64,000 bases of DNA, from positions 4,829,001 through 4,893,000 of the forward strand of contig NZ_CP030265.1 in assembly GCF_008843145.1 (NCBI RefSeq). Direction: 5' to 3'. The first letter of the stretch is position 1. The number at the start of each line of letters is the position of its first letter. Below, in pieces: positions 32,385 to 41,330 of the stretch. The stretch is from Skermanella pratensis. Lineage in GTDB: Bacteria > Pseudomonadota > Alphaproteobacteria > Azospirillales > Azospirillaceae. The translations under genes and the position numbers were made by a program. The notes under the pieces were generated by a model. It made no database searches. It was not told the DNA's origin and saw nothing but the letters and a program-made list of their open reading frames with translations.

Positions 32385-32744
32385 TCAGTTGACCATGAAA
32401 CCACGCGGACGAGCGGCACCGTGCCCGGGCGCTTCATGGGCCGCATCCTGCGTTTGTCCCTGCCCGTGGGCGGCTTCCGCATGCCCCCTCTCATTCGCAG
32501 CCTCGCGAAAATAGCGCAGGACGTAAAGACGAACGGCGCTGGTCAGGCTGCCGCATTCGCTCCGGCTTCCCGCGATCTCCGTGCAGAGATCGTTCACGGA
32601 TCGCCGCTCGCGATTGCAGATCTCATAAAGGGGGTTCCAGGCATAAGGCTCCAGCCGCATGCTGGTCCGATGGGATCCGATGGTGATGTTCTTTGAGACA
32701 AACAGGTTCCGCCGGCCAGGCGACGGTTCAATATCATCTGACAT
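32385..32744 (-). CDS. Ribbon-helix-helix domain protein, copy 2
   Basis: A 119-residue protein with the same core as its convergent neighbour: TSMRLEPYAWNPLYEICNRE, RRSVNDLCTEI, then SAVRLYVLRYFREAA. The RHH_4-type domain is preceded by a 25-residue polar lead, and the C-terminus is a Gly/His/Ala-rich tail (GHAEAAHGQGQTQDAAHEAP). It is probably a DNA-binding regulator. Its partner and target are unknown. The start is chosen at the ATG for MSDDIEPS. Confidence 0.65.
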   Translation of the reverse strand: MSDDIEPSPGRRNLFVSKNITIGSHRTSMRLEPYAWNPLYEICNRERRSVNDLCTEIAGSRSECGSLTSAVRLYVLRYFREAANERGHAEAAHGQGQTQDAAHEAPGHGAARPRGFMVN

Positions 32745-32974
32745 GGCTCGTCTCTTTCTATGGGAATGAATTGCAACCCAGGGGAACAATTATCGTTCCG
32801 CGAGAAAGACATTAGCCCATACAGCGAAGTGCATAAAGCTTAGTTCATTCGTATATGAGACGATCCATATAGGTGCAAGCAGGCCAGGTGAAGTGTTGCC
32901 GAATAGCAACAAAGCTGACCAATAAGGTTTGAACAAGGGCGGCGGGAATAGCCCACCGCCGTTCCGAAACAGAC

Positions 32975-33496
32975 TTATGCCGCCTGCTCCAGCGTCACGT
33001 GGCACGGCGCCGCCTGCTCCAGCGTCACGTGGCACGGCGCCGCCTGCTCCAGCGTCACGTGGCACGGCGCCGCCTGCTCCAGCGTCACGTGGCACGGCGC
33101 CGCCTGCTCGTTCACTACAGGATGAGACTTGTCCGAAACGTGTCTATTCCCACCAGTTAATGGATCAATGCCAAACGTAGCGATGGTGAGTTCCCGAGTG
33201 CGCTGCCACATCGCAGTCAACTCGACAGACTCTCTATCACTGGCATAGTGATTAAGCTTCGCCCCTAGAATGTCGAGGCAATCGTGATCGAAACGAGCCA
33301 TTTTCAAATGCAGATGAAGAACCTCATCGCCCAGCTTTGTAGGACGAAGCGGTTCACGATTACTCCTCAGAAGTACCAGAAGTCGGCAATACTCCTCCAT
33401 GCCAACCTTGATGTCGCCATGCGAGAAGCCCTCTCCCAGCATAATTTCCGTCAGCGCATCAACCGGAAGCTTTGCTTTAACGTTCTCGATCTGCAT
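32975..33496 (-). CDS. GRDP-like small protein ending in four identical 10-residue repeats
   Basis: A 173-residue protein. The body (MEEYCRLLVLLRSNREPLRP, then DEVLHLHLKMARFDHDC and LNHYA) resembles the small bacterial glycine-rich-domain-protein-like family, whose hallmark is D-E-x-W-H-x-H followed by Y/F-x-x-D-C; here W is replaced by L. After a TGGNRHVSDKSHPVV segment the protein ends in four exact copies of EQAAPCHVTL and a final EQAA. The ATG follows GAGGAG at a spacing of seven. The gene lies 25 bases after the LuxR-type gene on the same strand, so both likely form an operon. Function unknown; a repeat tail with Cys and His could bind metal or be modified, which is speculation. Confidence 0.65.
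   Translation of the reverse strand: MQIENVKAKLPVDALTEIMLGEGFSHGDIKVGMEEYCRLLVLLRSNREPLRPTKLGDEVLHLHLKMARFDHDCLDILGAKLNHYASDRESVELTAMWQRTRELTIATFGIDPLTGGNRHVSDKSHPVVNEQAAPCHVTLEQAAPCHVTLEQAAPCHVTLEQAAPCHVTLEQAA
32981..33100. repeat. Tandem repeat, four exact copies of 30 bp
   Basis: Four head-to-tail copies at 32981, 33011, 33041 and 33071 plus ten bases of a fifth. Each copy contains the palindrome CACGTG. On the minus strand it is a whole number of codons and encodes EQAAPCHVTL. Copies are identical at the DNA level, which means that the expansion is recent or actively homogenised. Confidence 0.95.
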
Positions 33497-33521
33497 TCGA
33501 ATCTCCTCGGGTTTGGGCTTG

Positions 33522-34658
33522 TCAATTGAAATTGGACCGTGACCATGGCCTGTTCGCAAGGCGAAGCTGGGCAAGGTTGGAGATGATCTGTTGAAGCTTG
33601 GCACCGGAGGAGGCTCCGGTCTTAGCGTAGGCCGCTGACAGCTGATTGTTGACAGTTCCAGGTGATACGTTTCTCGCCCTGGCAACTTCTTTCGCGGAAA
33701 GGCCGGACGCCACAAGCACTGCTACTTCCGCCTCAGCGATCGACAATCCGTACAGAGACTGCAGCCATTCGGGATGGATTTCCGGCCGTTGATCAGGATC
33801 TGCTACGGAAACGAGCGACATGGGCTCCACCCCTTTGATCGCAGTCACATGCCGCATTGCAGGCTCTATCGATGCGACCAGAGGAAGTCCGCGCTTGCGG
33901 GGAATGCGCAACAATGATGGAGTCTGCGACCCGTCCAGAACAGCATGGTCCGCGATCATGCGGCTGACGTCGGCACTTACGCAGTCATTCTGTGCAACCA
34001 GGCGACCACCGGCGAGGCGCAGCCCGTCCCCTTGCTCGCACAGGCGGATCATGGATTCATTGGCAAATATGACCAACCCTGAGTAGGTACAGATCGCAGT
34101 TGGAACTTGTACTAAATTAAGCGACTCCTCAACCGTGAGGGGGCACTCGTAATTTGCCCGCCGAATCATGCGCTCGACGGATCGGGGCGTCAGAGATTGG
34201 GAGCCCAGTATTTCGTCGAGATGTTCTCCGTCGAATGGAGGAACCTCGCCATCCATGGAACGCAATTGGATCCAAGAACCATCCGGGCATTGAGCATGAA
34301 TGACGTGGCATTTGGCTCCAGTATCCGCATGCCCAACAGTAAATTCAATTAATGGACTACGGTTGAATATATCTTTTACTTGGTGAATATAAAGCTCTGT
34401 ATCAAGGTATGCAATAAGATTGCTAATTCTCCCCTTTTCGACACCAGAGCGCTGCCAACTGGCAAATTCCGAGCTATTGAAGTCATGATACGGATACATA
34501 GCCTTTGCATGACTGTTGACGTGGACAAATTTACCGCCGCCTGGCTCAACGACCCAGAATGCCAAGCCCGTCTTGTTCGCAAATGCAGCAAGTTTTTCGA
34601 CTGAAGCAGTTTTGGGCTTACAGGTATGCCTGACCAACATAGATGCCAAATCCGTCAT
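33522..34658 (-). CDS. LuxR-type transcriptional regulator
   Basis: A 378-residue regulator. The C-terminal DNA-binding domain is clear: YGLSIAEAEVAVLVASGLSA, then KEVARARNVSPGTVNNQLSA and YAKTGASSGAKL, the LuxR/GerE four-helix fold. The N-terminal 290 residues contain PAS-like sequence (for example LNLVQVPTAICTYSGLVIFA) of unknown ligand. The DNA of this gene is lower in GC than its neighbours, which suggests horizontal acquisition. It is followed after 25 bases by the GRDP-like gene, whose expression it may control. Confidence 0.8.
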   Translation of the reverse strand: MTDLASMLVRHTCKPKTASVEKLAAFANKTGLAFWVVEPGGGKFVHVNSHAKAMYPYHDFNSSEFASWQRSGVEKGRISNLIAYLDTELYIHQVKDIFNRSPLIEFTVGHADTGAKCHVIHAQCPDGSWIQLRSMDGEVPPFDGEHLDEILGSQSLTPRSVERMIRRANYECPLTVEESLNLVQVPTAICTYSGLVIFANESMIRLCEQGDGLRLAGGRLVAQNDCVSADVSRMIADHAVLDGSQTPSLLRIPRKRGLPLVASIEPAMRHVTAIKGVEPMSLVSVADPDQRPEIHPEWLQSLYGLSIAEAEVAVLVASGLSAKEVARARNVSPGTVNNQLSAAYAKTGASSGAKLQQIISNLAQLRLANRPWSRSNFN

Positions 34659-34955
34659 TTCGTCGCCACCATATAAGTAATAGCACGTTCAGGAAGAGAA
34701 TTGCATGCGACAAGATTTCTATTGATCGGCATTCTACCTGTGCGTTATTTTATCGAAGAACGACGATCCTAAGGTAGAAGATAGAGACTTTCTGATGTAT
34801 CTCGGCGCCCAGTTACAAAGCCTCAGTGTCTTGAGTAAGAAGCCATTTAGAATAGAGATACTGGTCTGGGCAATCACCCGACGCTGCCTATCGATTATCC
34901 GTTTCTGTTCAAAGAGATTGCGCCGAACGACTATGTCGGAACGATCGACTCTCCC
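34659..34955. other. AT-rich intergenic region
   Basis: No convincing gene. The segment is AT-rich and forms the upstream region of the luxR-type gene, so its promoter should lie here. Confidence 0.4.
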
Positions 34956-35561
34956 TCAATCCCTGAAAGTCCGGGCCGCCGCCGCGATCCTTGCCGCCGT
35001 CGTCAGCCAGCACAGGGCGCCGAAGCCCCAGGCGAGCCAGGGGAAGGCGTCGGGGAACAGGCACATCGCCGCGAACAGCGCGATGGTCTCGGTCCCCTCG
35101 GTGATGCCGCCGACGTAGTAGAGCGACTTGGCGCCGCGGATCTCGGTGGTAATGCCGCGCTTGGCCGCCAGGATCGCGTAGGCCAGGAACGACGAGCCGG
35201 TACCGACGAAGCTGAACACCAGGAAGGCGGCGGCCAGCGCGTCTTCCGGCCGGCCCACGGCGAAGAAGAACACCACTCCCGAATAGAACAGGAAGTCGCA
35301 GACTATATCCAGGTAGCCGCCGAAGTCGGTGGCTCCGGCATGGCGCGCGACCGCGCCGTCCAGGCCGTCCATCGCCCGGTTCAGCAAGATCAGCGCCAGC
35401 GCCGCGCCGTAAGACCCGACCGCCAGCGCCGGGAAGGCTGCGGCTCCCACGGCGAACCCCGCCAGCGTCACGGCGTCGGCGGGCACGCCGCGGCGGGCGA
35501 GGACCGCGCCTGCGCGGCCGAGGGGCGGGTCGATCAACCGCCGCAGGCGGGCGTCGAGCAT
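34956..35561 (-). CDS. CDP-alcohol phosphatidyltransferase family membrane protein
   Basis: A 201-residue membrane enzyme. The family signature D-G-x2-A-R-x8-G-x3-D-x3-D is present in modified form as MDGLDGAVARHAGATDFGGY followed by LDIVCDF. It should transfer a phosphatidyl group from CDP-diacylglycerol to an alcohol. The specific acceptor (glycerol phosphate, inositol or other) cannot be told from sequence. Several hydrophobic segments follow (FYSGVVFFFAVG, LAAAFLVFSFVGTGSSFLAYA, WLAWGFGALCWLTTAARI). It lies 10 bases after pssA in the same direction, so pssA, psd and this gene are probably transcribed together. Confidence 0.82.
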   Translation of the reverse strand: MLDARLRRLIDPPLGRAGAVLARRGVPADAVTLAGFAVGAAAFPALAVGSYGAALALILLNRAMDGLDGAVARHAGATDFGGYLDIVCDFLFYSGVVFFFAVGRPEDALAAAFLVFSFVGTGSSFLAYAILAAKRGITTEIRGAKSLYYVGGITEGTETIALFAAMCLFPDAFPWLAWGFGALCWLTTAARIAAAARTFRD

Positions 35562-35571
35562 CCCGGGCCGT

Positions 35572-36436
35572 TCAGTCCGCCGGCCGGCGGTCGGCCGCTT
35601 CCGTTTCCGTTTCCGTCTCCGCCGCCGTCTCCGCGTCCGGATGCGCCGCCTCGTGCAGGCGCTCGGCCTCGCGGCGCAGCCTGCGGTATTGCCGCAGGCT
35701 GAACGGCAGGCTGGCCAGATAGGCCACGCCGATCAGGGCCAGGGTCAGCCAGGGGGTGCTGACCAGCATCGCCGCCAGCAGGCCGACCGCGGCCAGCAGC
35801 GGGATCACGTATTTCTGCGGGACCCGGATGCCCTTGAACGAGAAGGTCGGCCACTGGCTCACCATCAGCAGGGCGATCGCCGCGGCCCACACCCCACGAA
35901 CAGCGGATGGCCGAACACCGTGGTGCCCGCCTCGAACGAGATCACCAGCGGCAGCAGCACCAGCCCGGCTGCTGCCGGCGCCGGGACCCCGGTGAAATAG
36001 TTGTAGGCGTAGGAGGCAGGTCCGAGTCGCCCAGCTTGCTGTTGAACCGGGCGAGCCGCAGCGCCGCGCAGACGCTGAAGGCCAGCACCGCGATCCAGCC
36101 CGGCGTGCCGGCACCGGCGAGGACCCAAAGGTACAAGGTGATGGCCGGCGCCACGCCGAAGCTGACGACGTCGGACAGGCTGTCCAACTCCTCGCCGAAC
36201 CGGCTCTGGCCGTTCAGCAGCCGGGCGATCCTGCCGTCCAGGGCGTCGAGCACGGCGGCGATCATGACCGACACCACGGCCGCCTCGAACCTTCCCTGGA
36301 TCGCGAAGCGCATGGCTGTGACGCCGGCGCACAGGGCCAGCATGGTCAGCATGTTGGGCAGCAGCCGGTTGATCGACAGGCCGCTCAGGCGGGGTGGACG
36401 GTTGCGCCGGCGGGCGCGTTCGGTGCGGGCGGTCAT
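35572..36436 (-). CDS. pssA: CDP-diacylglycerol-serine O-phosphatidyltransferase, with two apparent frameshifts
   Basis: PssA makes phosphatidylserine, which Psd converts to phosphatidylethanolamine. The start (ATG one base after the psd stop) leads into [20 protein letters not shown], then the signature [27 protein letters not shown]. The frame breaks near 36015, where the sequence continues as [20 protein letters not shown] in another frame, and again near 35893, after which [20 protein letters not shown] follows in a third. Each break is repaired by one added base in a short G/C or C/T run. The C-terminal tail is rich in ET repeats. As the protein is normally needed for PE synthesis, sequencing error is likelier than gene decay. 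Confidence 0.75.
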
Positions 36437-36437
36437 G

Positions 36438-37129
36438 TCAGCGCACCTCCCAAGCCTTGCCGGTTCCGTCGAGCCGAGGTCGGCGATGACGGTCTCCCCT
36501 CCGATCGTGGTCTGGCCGACGATCACCTGCGGGTGAACGCCGTCGGGCAGGTAGATGTCGGTCCGGCTGCCGAAGCGGATCAGGCCGTAGCGCTCGCCCG
36601 CGGCCACCACCTGCCCCGGCTTCAGGTGGCAGATGATCCGCCGGGCCACCAGGCCGGCGATCTGCACGAAGGCGATCTCCCGCCCGTCGTCCAGGCGCAG
36701 CCGGATCGCCATCCGCTCGTTCTCCTCGCTCGCCTTGTCCAGCGCCGCGTTGAGGAAGCGGCCCTTGCGGTACTCCGCCGCCTCGACCGTGCCGGCGGCC
36801 GGGGTGCGGTTGACGTGAACGTTGAAGACGTTGAGGAAGATGCTGATGCGCAGGCGCGGCTGCGGCCCCATGCCCAGTTCGGGCGGCGGCACCGCCGGCA
36901 CGATCATCTGCACCGTTCCGTCGGCCGGGCTGACCAGCAAACCAGGCCGGGTCGGCACGACGCGGTCGGGGTCGCGGAAGAAATAGATGCACCAGGCGGT
37001 CAGCAGCGCCCCGATCCAGCCGAGCGGCTGGGCGACGAAGGCAAGGACGGCCGTGGCGGCTGCGAAGAGCGCGATGAAGGGCCAACCGGCACGGTTGATC
37101 GGAACGACGACGGATTGCAGAGCGGACAT
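36438..37129 (-). CDS. psd: Phosphatidylserine decarboxylase, short form, with an apparent frameshift at the C-terminus
   Basis: Psd decarboxylates phosphatidylserine to phosphatidylethanolamine at the inner membrane. Characteristic are an N-terminal hydrophobic pair ([39 protein letters not shown]), [24 protein letters not shown] and the autocleavage site GS in [17 protein letters not shown], where the pyruvoyl group forms. The start is at [12 protein letters not shown]. Near 36465 the frame fails to reach its expected stop and reads on into pssA; adding one base gives an ending in AWEVR and a TGA at 36440-36438, one base before the pssA ATG. Confidence 0.85.
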
Positions 37130-37328
37130 GGTCGGAAGTTGATTCCTGCGGTGGTCTGGATTGCGAAGACGGGCTCGGCGGACACCGATACTTATGGCAC
37201 CGGAAGCGGGATGCAAACCACTTCCACCGCCGCACCCCGGTGCCTTTACCCGATATTAAGGCGAAAACTCCACCATGCTCCCCTCGGCGGCGCCCTGCGC
37301 GGTCCATTTCCAGATCGGAGCGGATAGG

Positions 37329-37763
37329 ATGCAGGCTCTCGTCGAAGTCTCCCAGGCGGCGCTGCCATTGAAGCTGGGGACCGTCCACGTGACCCCGGAC
37401 GGCCTGCTCGGCATCTCCGCGGTCCCGCCGGCGTCGAGCCAGCGCTTCGTGGTCGACGACCTTCTGTTCCAGGTCTCCACCACGCCGCTGGGCGACCGCA
37501 TGCGCTTCCGCATTTGGGCGGAGATCGGCTGGGTTCCCTACACGGCGGAGTCGCCCCAGCGCCGCCGCGACGTGCTGACGATCCTCCGGGCGTCGCAGCA
37601 CCTGGAACGGGCTTGTTTCGTGCTCGACGAAGGCCAGAAGATCCTGGTGATCGGCGAGTCCGAGGCGGACCGGCATCTCGACGTGACCGGCGTCGTGTTT
37701 GAGACCCTGCTGTTCCTGCAGGAGGTCCGGCCCTACCTGCGCATCCTTTCCGACTATCTGTAA
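37329..37763 (+). CDS. Hypothetical protein, possibly with a YbjN/type-III-chaperone-like fold
   Basis: A protein of about 144 residues (MQALVEVSQAALPLKLGTVH to EVRPYLRILSDYL). Alternating strands and helices, a central RFVVDDLLFQVSTTP and LDEGQKILVIGE, and the closing helix FETLLFLQEVRPYLRIL recall the small alpha-beta fold of YbjN-like and type III chaperone-like proteins. The resemblance is only at the pattern level. No signal peptide or membrane segment. ATG at 37329 has a GGAG upstream; ATG at 37275 is in frame. Confidence 0.6.
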   Translation: MQALVEVSQAALPLKLGTVHVTPDGLLGISAVPPASSQRFVVDDLLFQVSTTPLGDRMRFRIWAEIGWVPYTAESPQRRRDVLTILRASQHLERACFVLDEGQKILVIGESEADRHLDVTGVVFETLLFLQEVRPYLRILSDYL

Positions 37764-37790
37764 CGCCACCGCCCCGTCCAATCGTCCCTT

Positions 37791-38843
37791 TCAATTGGTC
37801 CGGGGCACGCTGAAGATCTGGCCCGGGTAGATCAGGTCGGGATCGCGGATATGCTCCTGGTTCGCCTCGTAGATCAGGCTGAACCGGACGCCGGAGCCAT
37901 AGGTGCTCCGTGCGATCCGCCACAGGCTGGCGCCGGGCTGGACCACCACCGTCTGGCCGGCTGGCAAGACAGGACGCTGCTCGGCCATCTGGAACGGGAT
38001 CTCGGTGCGGGCGGCGACCTTGCCGTCCTCGGCCACCTGGTCGGCGCGCAGGGCATAGCGGCCCGGCCGCACCGGCTGTTCGGGCGTCAGGGTCCAGCGC
38101 CCGTCGCCGCCCGACCGGGAGTTGCCGACCAGCAGATTGTCCAGATACACCTGGACGCGGGTCTGCGGCGGCGCCCGCCCCCCGATGTTCACCCGCCCGT
38201 CCCCTCCGTAGTCGACGATGTCGACCGACACGCCGCCGGCCGGCTGCGGCGCCGTCGCCGGAACGGCGGCCGAAGGCGCCTGGAGGACTGCGGAAGCGCC
38301 GCCGCCGTCCCGGGGCACCGCCAGCGCGATCGCGCCGTCCAGGTCCTGGGCCGGCTCGGGCAGAACCAGCACCACGACGTCCTCGGAGCGCACCGACGCC
38401 TCGGCCCCGGCTGCCCGCGCCAACAGGCTGAGCTGGCGCCCGCCCGGTCCGAGCGGATCGTCGGGCAGCAGCACCCATTCGCCCCGCTGGTCGGCGACCG
38501 CCTGCCCGATCGACCGGCCGCCGTCCAGCACGGTCACGGTGGCATGCGGTTCGGCACGCCCGGCGATGACGGCGTTGCCCTGCGGCGTGACCCGGACGAC
38601 ATCGAAGCTTGGCGGCGAGCCGGGTCCGGGTTCCGGCCTTGGCGGCTCCGGAAGCTTGTCCGGCGTCGCGGCCGGTTCGGAAGCGGGCGCCGCAGCCGAC
38701 ACGGACGGCCCGGCATCCGCTTTTCCGGCCGTGGGAGGTGCCGCGTCCATCAACGATTCACCGGGCTGGTCGAGCCAGGTCAAGGCCAGGGCGGTGCCCA
38801 ACAGGGCGACGCCGATGGCACCGATTATGAGCGCTCTCTTCAC
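37791..38843 (-). CDS. LysM-domain envelope protein with Ig-like segments
   Basis: An approximately 350-residue protein with one N-terminal membrane anchor (ALIIGAIGVALLGTALALTW), a proline-rich linker, two Ig-like segments with parallel wording (VIAGRAEPHATVTVLDGG and VNIGGRAPPQTRVQVYLDN) and a C-terminal LysM module (VVVQPGASLWRIARSTYGSG to LIYPGQIFSVP) that binds peptidoglycan glycan strands. It probably sits in the periplasm between inner membrane and wall. The start is uncertain: I prefer the GTG at 38843 (KRALIIG), because the longer version from ATG 38921 has no ribosome binding site. Confidence 0.78.
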   Translation of the reverse strand: MKRALIIGAIGVALLGTALALTWLDQPGESLMDAAPPTAGKADAGPSVSAAAPASEPAATPDKLPEPPRPEPGPGSPPSFDVVRVTPQGNAVIAGRAEPHATVTVLDGGRSIGQAVADQRGEWVLLPDDPLGPGGRQLSLLARAAGAEASVRSEDVVVLVLPEPAQDLDGAIALAVPRDGGGASAVLQAPSAAVPATAPQPAGGVSVDIVDYGGDGRVNIGGRAPPQTRVQVYLDNLLVGNSRSGGDGRWTLTPEQPVRPGRYALRADQVAEDGKVAARTEIPFQMAEQRPVLPAGQTVVVQPGASLWRIARSTYGSGVRFSLIYEANQEHIRDPDLIYPGQIFSVPRTN

Positions 38844-39141
38844 GATCGTCCCGCTTGTCTTTCTCCGAACGATCCGATCCTCGTCCGCCGCAAAGTCTAT
38901 TCGGTGTAGATCAGGATGCATAGAAGTTACGTCAACCGCCGAAACTCATCCGTCTAAATCATGCCGGGCCATCCGTCGAGCCGGTCTGTTCACGCCTGGG
39001 CGCCAGGACATGCGGCGGATCGTCATGGTTGCACTTGGCTCGGCGGCTCCGCCGTGAGAGGCTGGACGGCGCGGACGGATCGACCGCCGGCGGCAGGCGC
39101 CATGCCCGGTTCCGGCCGCCGCGGTCCGTAAGGGTGATGGA

Positions 39142-39726
39142 ATGAAGGATTTGAATTCGATTTGCGTCTATTGCGGCTCGTCGAGCCGCGTCAGCGATAC
39201 CTACAAGGATGCCGCCCATCTGCTCGGCACGCTGATCGGGCGGAACGGCCACCAGCTCGTCTATGGCGGCGGCCGCGTCGGGCTGATGGGGATCGTCGCC
39301 GATGCCGCGATCGCGGCCGGCGGTGCCGTCGTCGGGATCATCCCGGAGCATATCCAGGTGCTCGAGGTGGAGCATACCGGCCTGACCGAACTGCTGGTGG
39401 TCGACAGCATGCATACCCGCAAGCGGATGATGGTCGACCGTTCCGACGCGTTCGTCGTCCTGCCCGGCGGACTGGGCACGCTGGACGAGACCTTCGAGAT
39501 CCTGACTTGGAAGCAGCTCCGCCTGCACGACAAGCCGGTGGTGATCGCCAACATCGACGGCTACTGGGATCCGTTCGAAGCGCTGCTCGACCACATGATC
39601 GCCCAGGGCTTCGCCCAGCCCGGGCACCGCAAGCTGTTCACCGTGGTGAGCCGGGTGGAGGATGTGATGCCGGCCCTGTCGCGCCAGCCGGAATCCGTGA
39701 TCAAGCCCGAAACCAAGTGGCTGTGA
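39142..39726 (+). CDS. LOG-family nucleotide phosphoribohydrolase (TIGR00730)
   Basis: A 194-residue enzyme of the Lonely Guy family, which hydrolyses nucleoside 5'-monophosphates such as cytokinin ribotides or AMP, releasing base and ribose 5-phosphate. The defining motif PGGLGTLDE lies in FVVLPGGLGTLDETFEILTW, and the N-terminal SICVYCGSSSR and the loop VYGGGRVGLMGIVADAAIAAGG (glycine-rich phosphate site, split here) fit as well. The start follows AAGGGTGATGG. The physiological substrate in bacteria is not settled. Confidence 0.88.
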   Translation: MKDLNSICVYCGSSSRVSDTYKDAAHLLGTLIGRNGHQLVYGGGRVGLMGIVADAAIAAGGAVVGIIPEHIQVLEVEHTGLTELLVVDSMHTRKRMMVDRSDAFVVLPGGLGTLDETFEILTWKQLRLHDKPVVIANIDGYWDPFEALLDHMIAQGFAQPGHRKLFTVVSRVEDVMPALSRQPESVIKPETKWL

Positions 39727-39935
39727 ACCGACAGGCGGCCCCTCCGGGACCCTGGGCCTGCGACGCGGGACCGCTGCGGGCATGTGCGCCTTCTTATGCG
39801 GAAAGGACGGTGCTATAAGACGCGCCGTCCAAACTTCTGGCACGCCGCACGACGCCTGCTGAACCGCCTCCGAACGGCGGCATCCAGGGCGCCCAAGAAC
39901 CACACGCTACCCGCTCCAACCGGGAGATTTCATAC

Positions 39936-41159
39936 ATGGCAAAGATTAAGGTCGCTAACCCCGTCGTCGAACTCGACGGCGACGAAATGACCCGGATCAT
40001 CTGGCAGTTCATCAAGGAAAAGCTGATCCTGCCCTACCTCGACATCGAGGTGAAGTACTACGATCTGGGCATGGAGTATCGCGACAAGACCGACGACCAA
40101 GTCACCGTCGATGCGGCCAAGGCAATCCAGCAGTACGGCGTGGGCGTCAAGTGCGCCACGATCACCCCGGACGAGGCGCGCGTCAAGGAGTTCAACCTCA
40201 AGAAGATGTGGAAGTCGCCCAACGGCACGATCCGCAACATCCTGGGCGGCACCGTCTTCCGCGAACCGATCATCTGCTCCAACGTGCCGCGCCTGGTTCC
40301 AGGCTGGACCAAGCCGCTGATCATCGGCCGCCACGCCTTCGGCGACCAGTACCGCGCGACCGACTTCCAGGTTCCCGGCCCGGGCAAGCTGACCATGACC
40401 TTCACGCCCGACGGCGGCGGCGAACCGGTGACCTACGACGTCTTCCAGTTCCCCGAGGCCGGCGTCGCCATGGGCATGTACAATCTGGACGAAAGCATCC
40501 GCGGCTTCGCCCGGGCCTGCATGAATTATGGCTTGGCGCGCAAGCTGCCGGTCTACCTGTCGACCAAGAACACGATCCTGAAGGTCTATGACGGCCGCTT
40601 CAAGAACCTGTTCGAGGAGGTCTTCGACGCGGAGTTCGCCGAGGAGTTCAAGAAGCTCGGCCTGACCTACGAGCATCGCCTGATCGACGACATGGTCGCC
40701 AGCGTCATGAAGTGGGACGGCGGCTTCGTCTGGGCCTGCAAGAACTACGATGGCGACGTGCAGTCCGACACCGTGGCGCAGGGCTTCGGCTCGCTGGGCC
40801 TGATGACCTCGGTGCTGCTGAGCCCCGACGGCAAGACGGTCGAGGCCGAGGCCGCCCACGGCACCGTGACCCGGCACTATCGCGAGCACCAGAAGGGCCG
40901 CGAGACCTCGACCAACCCGATCGCCTCGATCTTCGCCTGGACCCAGGGCCTGTCCTATCGCGGCAAGTTCGACGGCACCCCCGAGGTCACCCGGTTCGCC
41001 GAGACCCTGGAGAAGGTGTGCGTCAGCACCGTGGAGGCCGGTTTCATGACCAAGGACCTCGCCATCCTGATCGGCCCGGAGCAGCCCTGGCTGACCACCA
41101 AGCAGTTCCTGGACAAGCTGGACGAGAACCTGAAGAAGGCCATGGCCGAAGCCGCCTGA
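39936..41159 (+). CDS. icd: NADP-dependent isocitrate dehydrogenase
   Basis: A 407-residue homodimeric-type enzyme of the TCA cycle converting isocitrate plus NADP to 2-oxoglutarate, CO2 and NADPH. The N-terminus [20 protein letters not shown] is that of the eukaryote-like, alphaproteobacterial subgroup; the substrate loop SPNGTIRN (phospho-site serine region) and the metal-binding aspartates in [21 protein letters not shown] and YDGDVQSD are present, as is the NADP-binding [10 protein letters not shown]. The start is preceded by GGGAG. A clear Rho-independent terminator follows. Confidence 0.95.
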   Translation: MAKIKVANPVVELDGDEMTRIIWQFIKEKLILPYLDIEVKYYDLGMEYRDKTDDQVTVDAAKAIQQYGVGVKCATITPDEARVKEFNLKKMWKSPNGTIRNILGGTVFREPIICSNVPRLVPGWTKPLIIGRHAFGDQYRATDFQVPGPGKLTMTFTPDGGGEPVTYDVFQFPEAGVAMGMYNLDESIRGFARACMNYGLARKLPVYLSTKNTILKVYDGRFKNLFEEVFDAEFAEEFKKLGLTYEHRLIDDMVASVMKWDGGFVWACKNYDGDVQSDTVAQGFGSLGLMTSVLLSPDGKTVEAEAAHGTVTRHYREHQKGRETSTNPIASIFAWTQGLSYRGKFDGTPEVTRFAETLEKVCVSTVEAGFMTKDLAILIGPEQPWLTTKQFLDKLDENLKKAMAEAA

Positions 41160-41190
41160 CCCGGCCCGTCGCAGGTTTCGTTTCACCGCG

Positions 41191-41226
41191 ACCCCGCCCG
41201 ATTCGATCGGGCGGGGTTGCTTTTTG
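41191..41226 (+). terminator. Rho-independent terminator of icd
   Basis: Hairpin ACCCCGCCCGA - TTCGA - TCGGGCGGGGT followed by TGCTTTTTG, 31 bases after the icd stop. Confidence 0.9.
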
Positions 41227-41330
41227 CTGCTCGGCGCGTAAATCTAGAGGCCACTTCGCGAAATGGTATAAACCGGACGCGTCATAATACCGGGGGCTAC
41301 CTGTGTCCGCCGTGCAGAGGAATTGCAAAG

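Noticed and set aside
32981-33109. Tandem repeat as a CRISPR array
   Set aside because: The copies are directly adjacent with no spacers, and the unit is in frame with a protein.
32929-33180. Plus-strand frame with PPAPASRGTA repeats across the 30-bp tandem repeat
   Set aside because: The minus strand has a proper ribosome binding site, a family-like body and operon spacing. The plus frame has none of these.
35942-37129. psd-pssA fusion protein
   Set aside because: The fused frame arises only from a one-base shift at the psd end. Adding one base gives a normal psd stop and a pssA start one base later.
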